Origin: an uncultured Clostridia bacterium
Lineage (GTDB): Bacteria > Bacillota > Clostridia > Oscillospirales > Acutalibacteraceae
Direction of reading: 5' to 3'
DNA length: 42,733 bases
Assembly (NCBI GenBank): GCA_947369085.1
Contig: CANBJR010000017.1
Span: 1 to 42,733 of the forward strand
Shown: positions 32,329-40,624 of the stretch, one piece after another
How the letters are laid out: each line of letters starts with the position of its first letter
Position numbering within the stretch: position 1 is the first letter of the stretch
Translations under genes and position numbers: made by a program
The notes under the pieces: model-generated
Databases searched by the model: none
The model's input: the letters and a program-made list of their open reading frames with translations, nothing else
What the model was told of the DNA's origin: nothing

Positions 32329-34303
32329 TTCGGCAGGCTTTTGCTTTGGAGTGAACCGTGCAATAAAAATGGTTGAAGAACTGCTCGACAAAAATTATAA
32401 GGTCTGTACTCTCGGTCCGATAATTCATAATATGGAAGTTGTACGTGAGCTTGAACAGAGGGGTTGCCGCCCTGTTGAATCTGTTGACGAGCTAAAGGAC
32501 GGCGAAATTCTTGTAATCCGCTCTCACGGCGTGCCGCAGTCAGTGATTGACGAGCTTGAAGAAAAAGCCGCCGACTATAAAGATGCGACCTGTCCTTTTG
32601 TAAAAAAAATACACACAACCGTGTCATCGGCAGACCCCGAAAACGACGTTGTATTAATAGCAGGCAACAAAGAACACCCAGAGGTTTGCGGTATAATCGG
32701 TCACTGCAAAGCCGAGTGCTACACCTTCAACAACGAGGAAGAACTTGATGATGTTCTCTATAATATTCTAAAATCGAATAATAAACAGGTGTTAGTTGTT
32801 GCACAAACCACTTTTGACACAAAAGAATGGAAAAAATGTATAAAAAAGATAAAAAAGCTATGTACAAATGCAAAAATATTTGATACAATATGTAATGCTA
32901 CGTCAGTTAGGCAGACCGAAGCAGATGCAATAGCGGCAACTTCGGATTTTATGATTGTTATTGGAGACAGGCACAGCTCAAATACGGGAAAGCTTTTTGA
33001 TATTTGTAAAAAGCAGTGTCTAAACACCGTACTTATCGAAACGGCAAGCGAGCTTGACTATTCAAAAGTTAGGTCGGCACACAACATAGGCGTAACTGCG
33101 GGTGCGTCAACACCTGCAAGGATAATAAAGGAGGTACTGGATACAATGAGTGAAATTAAATCCGGTGAAACAAATTTTGAAGAATCTTTTGAGGAGTTAC
33201 TTGAAGAATCCCTCAAAAACTTAAATACAAATGAGAGGGTAATGGGTACAGTGCTCAGCATTGCTCCCAACGAGGTTCAGGTTGACGTCGGCAGAAAGCA
33301 GACAGGAATCATTCCTGCTTCTGAGCTTTCAAACGACCCCAACGCAAGACCTGAGGATGTTGTCAGTGTCGGTGATGAGATTGAACTTCTTATCATGAAG
33401 ACAAACGATCAGGAAGGTACAATTATGCTTTCTAAGCGCAGAGTAGACGCTCAGAAGGGCTGGGAAGAGCTTCAGGATAAGGTTGATTCTCAGGAAATTC
33501 TTACAAGCAAGGTAACAGAGGCTGTTAAGGGCGGCGTAATCGTTCTTTATAACGGCGTAAGAATATTTATCCCTGCTTCACAGGCTACAGCTACACGTGA
33601 CGAAAGCCTTGAAAATCTTGTAGGTCAGGATGTTGATTTCAGACTTATCGAGGTTTCACAGCACGGCAGACGCAGAAGAGCTATCGGTTCAATCCGCAGC
33701 GTGCTCAAGGAGCAGAGAGCTGCTCAGCGTGAAGAATTCTGGAAGACCTGCGAAATCGGCAAGCGTTATAAGGGTGTTGTTAAGTCGCTCACAAGCTACG
33801 GCGCATTTGTTGACCTCGGCGGTGTATTTGGTATGATTCACATTTCCGAGCTTTCATGGACTCACATCAAGCACCCCAGCGAGGTTGTAAACGTAGGCGA
33901 TACTGTTGATGTTTATGTAAAGGATATCAACGAGGAAACAAAGAAGATTTCTCTCGGCTTTAAGAACGCTGAGGACAATCCCTGGGAAATCCTCAAAAAC
34001 AACTATCCCGAGGGTACAGTTGTTAAGGCTACAATCGTTGGTCTTACTACTTTCGGTGCATTTGCAAACATTATCCCCGGCATCGACGGTCTTATCCACA
34101 TTTCCCAGATTGCCAACAAGAGAATTGACAAGCCCGCTGACGTTCTTAAGGTTGGCGAAGTTGTTGACGCAAAGATTACAGCAATCGACTTTGATAAGAA
34201 GCGTGTAAGCCTTTCAATGCGTGCACTTCTTCCGGAAGACGAGCAGGCTCCAGTAAAGGAAGAAGCTGTTGTAGAAGCTGAAACTGCTGAGGACGCTGAA
34301 TAA
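32309..34303 (+). CDS. ispH: Fused IspH reductase and ribosomal protein S1
   Basis: 664-aa bifunctional protein. The IspH part (about 1-285) has iron-sulfur ligands Cys12 (GFCFGV), Cys95 (ATCPFV) and Cys195 (ICNAT), with His40, His73 and His123; it makes IPP and DMAPP in the last MEP-pathway step. After a short acidic linker (about 285-315) come four S1 RNA-binding domains (about 315-640), for example GKRYKGVVKSLTSYGAFVDL and GLIHISQI. The tail is acidic. The start is GTG 32309, inside the end of plsC. The fusion is well known in Clostridia and is not an assembly error: the frame is continuous and the linker clean. Confidence 0.96.
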   Translation: MNIKKANSAGFCFGVNRAIKMVEELLDKNYKVCTLGPIIHNMEVVRELEQRGCRPVESVDELKDGEILVIRSHGVPQSVIDELEEKAADYKDATCPFVKKIHTTVSSADPENDVVLIAGNKEHPEVCGIIGHCKAECYTFNNEEELDDVLYNILKSNNKQVLVVAQTTFDTKEWKKCIKKIKKLCTNAKIFDTICNATSVRQTEADAIAATSDFMIVIGDRHSSNTGKLFDICKKQCLNTVLIETASELDYSKVRSAHNIGVTAGASTPARIIKEVLDTMSEIKSGETNFEESFEELLEESLKNLNTNERVMGTVLSIAPNEVQVDVGRKQTGIIPASELSNDPNARPEDVVSVGDEIELLIMKTNDQEGTIMLSKRRVDAQKGWEELQDKVDSQEILTSKVTEAVKGGVIVLYNGVRIFIPASQATATRDESLENLVGQDVDFRLIEVSQHGRRRRAIGSIRSVLKEQRAAQREEFWKTCEIGKRYKGVVKSLTSYGAFVDLGGVFGMIHISELSWTHIKHPSEVVNVGDTVDVYVKDINEETKKISLGFKNAEDNPWEILKNNYPEGTVVKATIVGLTTFGAFANIIPGIDGLIHISQIANKRIDKPADVLKVGEVVDAKITAIDFDKKRVSLSMRALLPEDEQAPVKEEAVVEAETAEDAE

Positions 34304-34315
34304 CTGAACATAAAA

Positions 34316-34347
34316 CGGGCACCTTAACGGGTGCCCTATTTTTCTTT
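34316..34347 (+). terminator. Terminator after ispH/rpsA
   Basis: GGGCACC (34317-34323) pairs with GGTGCCC (34330-34336), followed by TATTTTTCTTT. Confidence 0.85.
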
Positions 34348-34463
34348 ACAGTAAGCTGCTTTGAAACGGTCGGGCAAAATAGATTTTTAAAGTTTATTCT
34401 ATCTGCTCGAATTGTGTTTCAAGGCATTCTGCCTTTTGTATTATAGGTGAACGGAGGATTATT

Positions 34464-35039
34464 ATGACGCCGCAGGAAGAATTTATTGCGATATATCAGG
34501 AACACATTACCCGTCAGGGGGCAGACGAGCTTTTAGAGTGGCTCAAGCGCACCGACTTTTTTACAGCACCTGCAAGCACAAAGTATCATTGCGCTTGCGA
34601 AAACGGACTTGTAATGCATTCTGTAAGTGTGTTTAACACAATGATGGAAAAGCACTTTGATGAGGAAACCGACAATGCTGAAAGCTTTGCAATCTGCGGA
34701 TTACTTCACGATTTATGCAAGGCACAGTTTTATAAGGTGTCAAGTCGAAATGTAAAAAACGACCTCACGGGTCAGTGGGAAAAGGTGCCGTATTATGCAA
34801 TAGAAGATCAGTTTCCGTATGGTCACGGAGAAAAATCGGTGTTTCTTATTGAACGTAAAATGCACCTTAAAATTGACGAGGCAATGGCTATCCGCTGGCA
34901 TATGGGAGAGTTCGGCGACAAAAATAGCAATACCATAAGTCAGGCATATGACCGTTATCCGCTTGCGGTAAAACTCCATCTTGCCGATTTAGAATCAACC
35001 TTTTTGCGTGAAAAAGGTACTTCTGCGGTGAATAAATAA
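34464..35039 (+). CDS. HD-domain hydrolase-like protein
   Basis: 191-aa protein of the HD metal-dependent phosphohydrolase superfamily. Candidate metal ligands: His52 in GLVMHSVSVF, the HD pair His82-Asp83 in GLLHDLCKAQFY, a later His in YGHGEKS and in RWHMG, and Asp in LHLADLES. The substrate is unknown; such stand-alone proteins often act on nucleotides or cyclic dinucleotides. GGAGG lies before ATG 34464. It precedes ligA by 49 bases in the same direction and could be co-transcribed with it. Confidence 0.83.
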   Translation: MTPQEEFIAIYQEHITRQGADELLEWLKRTDFFTAPASTKYHCACENGLVMHSVSVFNTMMEKHFDEETDNAESFAICGLLHDLCKAQFYKVSSRNVKNDLTGQWEKVPYYAIEDQFPYGHGEKSVFLIERKMHLKIDEAMAIRWHMGEFGDKNSNTISQAYDRYPLAVKLHLADLESTFLREKGTSAVNK

Positions 35040-35058
35040 TTCTGAATGGGAATTATAA

Positions 35059-37071
<2,013 letters not shown>

Positions 37072-37103
37072 ACCGACAACACATTTCTTCAAAATAAACA
37101 AAT

Positions 37104-37151
37104 CCTTACATTTATAATTTTAGTATCTTATAAATGTAAGGATGTTTTTTT
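37104..37151 (+). terminator. Terminator of ligA
   Basis: CCTTACATTTATAA (37104-37117) pairs perfectly with TTATAAATGTAAGG (37128-37141); after ATG the run TTTTTTTT follows at 37144-37151. The run ends directly at the start codon of a small frame. Confidence 0.85.
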
Positions 37152-37310
37152 ATGTATGAATTTTTGATAATTATCGGGATAATAACTACAATTTCGGTTT
37201 TTATAGTTGTATTTTCATTTTTGGTAAAACGCGTTATAAATCTTGTTTTATCAAAACGTAAAAGTGCAAAGCCTAAAATTATTATCTATCACCGAAAAAG
37301 GCACGAATAA
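37152..37310 (+). CDS. Possible 52-aa single-pass membrane peptide
   Basis: A clean small frame: hydrophobic helix at about 4-25 (IIIGIITTISVFIVVFSFLV) followed by a strongly basic tail (KRKSAKPKIII, then HRKRHE). This pattern suits a small inner-membrane protein. The only ribosome binding site, AAGGA at 37138-37142, is largely part of the 3' arm of the ligA terminator stem, so translation would need read-through or an internal promoter plus melting of the hairpin. No family recognised. It may also be fortuitous. Confidence 0.45.
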   Translation: MYEFLIIIGIITTISVFIVVFSFLVKRVINLVLSKRKSAKPKIIIYHRKRHE

Positions 37311-37316
37311 AACGGA

Positions 37317-37571
37317 TTATATCTTCTCCAGCGCTTCTTCAAGCGCATTTGCAAGCTGATCCGGACACGATGTTCCTCTGCCGCGGCAGTCAATTCCTTT
37401 TATTCTCTTGATTGCTTCTTCTGCGTCCATACCTCTTATAAGCTCACATATGCCTGTTGTGTTACCGGCACAGCCGCCGATGATTTCGCAGTTAGTAATA
37501 ATTCCGTTTTTGTCAAGCTCAACATTCATTTGTCTTGAACAAACGCCGTGAGGGGTGTATGTATGTGTCAT
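37317..37571 (-). CDS. TSCPD domain protein (TIGR03905 type)
   Basis: 84-aa cysteine-rich protein: GVCSRQM, GGCAGNTTGICELIRG and the naming motif DCRGRGTSCPDQLANAL. The TSCPD domain is also found at the C-terminus of vitamin-B12-dependent ribonucleotide reductases, where its cysteines may regenerate or bind metal. The free-standing family is of unknown function. The gene is convergent with the 52-aa frame (6 bases between) and divergent from dnaD. Confidence 0.9.
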   Translation of the reverse strand: MTHTYTPHGVCSRQMNVELDKNGIITNCEIIGGCAGNTTGICELIRGMDAEEAIKRIKGIDCRGRGTSCPDQLANALEEALEKI

Positions 37572-37704
37572 ATTATCAACCTCTTCCTAAATCTTTTAAT
37601 ATATATTAACACAGCTTATTAAAAAAATCTATATAATTCTATTTTTTTATTTTGAAACAGCAAAACTTATGTTATACTATAGAAAGATAAAGGATGTTGA
37701 TAAG

Positions 37705-38754
37705 ATGTCAATAAAAATAAATCTCGGAGCGTGGAGCTCTGTTTTTGCAGTTCCCTCAAAAATTGTCGATGAGGGACTTAAATTTTCCGACGGAGTAAAG
37801 CTAAAGGTTTTGCTTTTTGTTTTGCGCAACAGCGGGTGTGAGCTTACAGACAGCGATATTTCTTCGGCAACAGGCGTTAATGTAACCGATATTCCCGAAG
37901 CGCTTGATTACTGGGTAAGTATGGGGATTTTACAGAAAAATGAGGATGAATATGAGCCTGTGCAGTCAAAAATTGAGGAAAAGGAAAATTATAATTCCGA
38001 TTCGATAACTGCTTCTATTATTAATACTAATAAAGAAATAGAGCAAAATATTAATTCCGTTGAAGAAATATCAAATGATGTTGAGTCGTCAAAACAGCGT
38101 TTTACGGTTACACGTCCTCAAAAACCCGACTATGTTTTCACCTCGCAGCGCCTTGCAGTTGATGAAGAACTGAAAATTCTTGTAAGTGAGTCTCAGACAG
38201 CGCTCGGAAAGGTGCTGTCAAATTCCGATATAGCAACGCTGTTAATGCTTAAAGATACCTGCGGATTGCCGCTTGATGTTATTATTATGCTTATTCAGTA
38301 TTGCATCAGTATTGACAAGGGCAATATGCGTGCTATTGAAAAAATCGGAATTGGCTGGGCAGATGAGGGGATTGACACGCTTGAAGCGGCCGATGACAAA
38401 ATCAGAAAAGTTAAGCAGATGAATAAGAACTTTTCAGTTGTTTCCTCTGCATTCGGGCTTAAAAATGCAGGCTCTCCAACAAAAAAACAGCTTGAATACA
38501 GTGAAAAATGGGTGGGAGAATGGAAGTTTTCTCCTGAAATGATCAGAGAAGCGTACGAAAGATGTGTTGACAGCAAAGGCGCAATGAAATTCAGCTATAT
38601 TGACGGAATCCTCAAGCGCTGGAACAGCAACGGAATCAAAAATAAAAAAGAGCTTAAAGCTTTTGAAAGTTCCCTGAATAAAAATAATTCAACAAGAAAA
38701 ACCTCGTATAATATTGACGAACTTGATAAGATTGATACTCTTGACGATTTTTAA
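37705..38754 (+). CDS. dnaD: DnaD-domain replication protein
   Basis: 349-aa protein with an N-terminal winged-helix region (about 1-85, including LTDSDISSATGVNVTDIPEAL), an acidic Ser/Asn-rich linker (about 90-140), and one or two DnaD/DnaB-II type domains (about 155-310: LGKVLSNSDIATLLMLKDTCGLPLDVI, then EYSEKWVGEWKFSPEMIREAYERCV). It takes part in loading the replicative helicase. ATG 37705 is preferred because AAAGGATG precedes it. A likely promoter (TTGAAA at 37652-37657 with TATACT or TACTAT at 37673-37680) lies upstream. The helicase loader gene follows 16 bases later. Confidence 0.88.
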   Translation: MSIKINLGAWSSVFAVPSKIVDEGLKFSDGVKLKVLLFVLRNSGCELTDSDISSATGVNVTDIPEALDYWVSMGILQKNEDEYEPVQSKIEEKENYNSDSITASIINTNKEIEQNINSVEEISNDVESSKQRFTVTRPQKPDYVFTSQRLAVDEELKILVSESQTALGKVLSNSDIATLLMLKDTCGLPLDVIIMLIQYCISIDKGNMRAIEKIGIGWADEGIDTLEAADDKIRKVKQMNKNFSVVSSAFGLKNAGSPTKKQLEYSEKWVGEWKFSPEMIREAYERCVDSKGAMKFSYIDGILKRWNSNGIKNKKELKAFESSLNKNNSTRKTSYNIDELDKIDTLDDF

Positions 38755-38770
38755 AAGAAGGTGAATGAAA

Positions 38771-39757
38771 ATGGGATACAGCAGCAGCGTCTATAAAACG
38801 GCGGCAGACAGACTTTTTGAAAGACGACTAAAGGCTGAAAAAGAAGCCGACAGGCGAAAAGCAGAAATTTATAAAAAATTACCGAGAACAAAAGAGCTGG
38901 AAAAAGAGATTTCACGCTGCGGAATTCAGGCGGCGCGTGCAGTTTTAAGCGGCGGCAACATCAAAGAAGAAATGGAAAATCTTCGTGACAGTAACCTTGC
39001 AATGCAGTCAGAGCTTACTGAAATTCTCACTTCAAACGGATATGATAAAGATGTTTTTGAGCCTTCCTATCACTGCAAAAAGTGTAACGACACAGGCTAT
39101 TATGAAGAAAATGGCAGAACGCTTGTTTGTAATTGCCTGAAACAGACGCTTGTGTCCTGCGCCTGTGAGGAGCTTAACCGTACAGCGCCGTTGTCGCTTT
39201 CAACCTTTGAAAGCTTTAGTCTTGATTATTATGAAAAGGAAACAGATTTAAAAACAGGGATTTCACCCTTTAATCATATGAGCAAAATTCTGCGTTATTG
39301 CCAAAATTATGCGGAGAATTTCACGAAAAATTCCGAGAGTATTCTTATGAAAGGTGCAACGGGACTTGGTAAAACACACCTTTCTCTTGCAATAGCCAAC
39401 AAGGTTATTACTAAAGGGTTCGGTGTAATCTATGTTTCTGCGCCCTCGCTTATGCAAAAGCTTGAAAAGCAGTATTTTTCAAACAATGACGAAAACTCTG
39501 CATTAGATATGCTTGTAGAGTGTGATTTGCTTATCGTTGATGATTTGGGAACGGAGTTTAAAAGTCAGCTTTCGGTATCGCTGATGTACAACATTTTCAA
39601 TTCCCGTATGCTTGCAAACAAGCCTGTTATTATAAACACAAATCTTAATCTTCGGGAGCTTGAAAAATTCTACACCGAAAGGTTCGTGTCACGAATTATC
39701 GGAAATGCTCAAAAGCTTGATTTTCTCGGCAGTGATATAAGGGTAAGAAAAAAATAG
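38771..39757 (+). CDS. DnaC/DnaI-like helicase loader ATPase
   Basis: 328-aa AAA+ ATPase that loads the replicative helicase on DNA. It has a helical N-terminus (about 1-95), a four-cysteine zinc site (Cys102, Cys105, Cys120, Cys122 in CKKCNDTG and CNC), Walker A GATGLGKT (195-202) and Walker B LLIVDDLG (Asp257-Asp258), and the C-terminal RFVSRI arginine segment. ATG 38771 is preferred because AAGGTG at 38758-38763 is too close to ATG 38765. The pairing with dnaD resembles the dnaB/dnaD-dnaI helicase loading module of Firmicutes. Confidence 0.92.
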   Translation: MGYSSSVYKTAADRLFERRLKAEKEADRRKAEIYKKLPRTKELEKEISRCGIQAARAVLSGGNIKEEMENLRDSNLAMQSELTEILTSNGYDKDVFEPSYHCKKCNDTGYYEENGRTLVCNCLKQTLVSCACEELNRTAPLSLSTFESFSLDYYEKETDLKTGISPFNHMSKILRYCQNYAENFTKNSESILMKGATGLGKTHLSLAIANKVITKGFGVIYVSAPSLMQKLEKQYFSNNDENSALDMLVECDLLIVDDLGTEFKSQLSVSLMYNIFNSRMLANKPVIINTNLNLRELEKFYTERFVSRIIGNAQKLDFLGSDIRVRKK

Positions 39758-39777
39758 AAAAAATTTTGAAAAAACTC

Positions 39778-39806
39778 TTGACATTTTAACTTTTATATCC
39801 TATAAT
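39778..39806 (+). promoter_or_regulatory. Promoter of the tRNA genes
   Basis: TTGACA (39778-39783), 17-base spacer, TATAAT (39801-39806): a perfect consensus, 34 bases before tRNA-Gln. Confidence 0.88.
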
Positions 39807-39840
39807 AACTATCGTTGCACGTTCGGTAGCAATTACATCT

Positions 39841-39914
39841 TGTGGAATAGTGTAACGGTAGCACGACAGACTCTGACTCTGTTTGTTGGGGTTCGAATCC
39901 CTATTCCACAGCCA
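39841..39914 (+). tRNA. tRNA-Gln (anticodon CTG), CCA encoded
   Basis: Cloverleaf folds by eye: acceptor TGTGGAA with TTCCACA, D arm GTG/CAC, anticodon stem ACAGA/TCTGT with loop CTCTGAC (anticodon CTG, reading CAG), T arm with TTCGAAT loop. Discriminator G at 39911, CCA at 39912-39914. Confidence 0.93.
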
Positions 39915-39917
39915 CAT

Positions 39918-39946
39918 AGCCCCGAATTATTCGGGGCTGTTTTTAA
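39918..39946 (+). terminator. Terminator-like hairpin between the two tRNA genes
   Basis: AGCCCCGA (39918-39925) pairs with TCGGGGCT (39931-39938), followed by GTTTTT. It ends only four bases before tRNA-Pro, and no promoter lies between. Confidence 0.75.
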
Positions 39947-39949
39947 CTT

Positions 39950-40026
39950 CGAGGTGTAGCGCAGTTTGGTAGCGCACATCGTTCGGGACGATGGGGTCGC
40001 AAGTTCGAATCTTGTCACCTCGACCA
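39950..40026 (+). tRNA. tRNA-Pro (anticodon CGG), CCA encoded
   Basis: Acceptor CGAGGTG with CACCTCG, anticodon stem CATCG/CGATG with loop TTCGGGA (anticodon CGG, reading CCG), T-loop TTCGAAT. Discriminator A at 40023 and CCA at 40024-40026. Confidence 0.94.
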
Positions 40027-40030
40027 ATAA

Positions 40031-40063
40031 TTTAACGCCGAACTTGGTTGGTTCGGCGTTAAA
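40031..40063 (+). terminator. Hairpin after tRNA-Pro
   Basis: A perfect 13-bp stem (40031-40043 with 40051-40063) with a 7-base loop. The following sequence is only moderately T-rich (TTCTATTATA), so termination may be incomplete, and the lipoprotein gene 22 bases downstream could be partly expressed from the tRNA promoter. Confidence 0.65.
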
Positions 40064-40085
40064 TTCTATTATATGGAGGGTTATT

Positions 40086-40544
40086 ATGAAAAAGGTAATT
40101 TCAATCGCATCGGCACTTTTTCTTTGTCTTGCAATTATTACTGGCTGCGGAGCAAAAGAAGTAAAATTAAGTGAAGTTATGGATAAAATCAATTCTGATT
40201 TCAGCCTTTCGCTTCAAAAGCTTGAAAGTGCAGACGAACTTAACACTTACTACAGCATTGATACTGCTGACGTAAAACAGTTTGCCGCTGAAATTGACCC
40301 CAACAATAACGCTCCCGTAGAAATAGTACTGGTTGAAGCAGTTGATGCTGACGCAGCTTCCCGTGTTGAATCTGCACTTACAACTCGCTATAACGCAATT
40401 TACAGCCAGTATTCTTCCTACACACCTGAACAGCTTGATATGGTTAAGGCTTGCAAGGTTACAAGGGACGGCAATTATGTAAGTATGATTGTTGCCGACA
40501 AGGGCTCTGAAATGCTCAACGTTTTCTACAGCTATGTTAAATAA
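40086..40544 (+). CDS. DUF4358-like lipoprotein
   Basis: 152-aa exported lipoprotein: signal MKKVISIASALFLCLAIITG followed by lipobox Cys21 (TGCG). The mature part (EVKLSEVMDKI, then YYSIDTADVKQFAAEI, PVEIVLVEAVDADAA, SEMLNVFYSYV) fits the DUF4358 pattern, a small secreted domain of Firmicutes with no known function. ATG 40086 has GGAGGG just upstream; the longer frame from 39966 overlaps tRNA-Pro and is rejected. Confidence 0.8.
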   Translation: MKKVISIASALFLCLAIITGCGAKEVKLSEVMDKINSDFSLSLQKLESADELNTYYSIDTADVKQFAAEIDPNNNAPVEIVLVEAVDADAASRVESALTTRYNAIYSQYSSYTPEQLDMVKACKVTRDGNYVSMIVADKGSEMLNVFYSYVK

Positions 40545-40565
40545 TTCGGTTTCCCGAATACTTAT

Positions 40566-40597
40566 GGGCGGACACTGACTGTTCGCCCGTTTTGTTT
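40566..40597 (+). terminator. Terminator of the lipoprotein gene
   Basis: GGGCGGAC (40566-40573) pairs with GTTCGCCC (40581-40588, one wobble), followed by GTTTTGTTT. Confidence 0.8.
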
Positions 40598-40624
40598 GTA
40601 TATTACTTTTAAGGCAGGAAAATT

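Noticed and set aside
39966..40085. In-frame N-terminal extension of the lipoprotein gene
   Set aside because: It overlaps tRNA-Pro; the start at 40086 has a proper ribosome site and signal peptide.
39833..40192. 119-codon minus-strand frame
   Set aside because: It runs through both tRNA genes and their hairpins; a typical spurious translation of tRNA genes.
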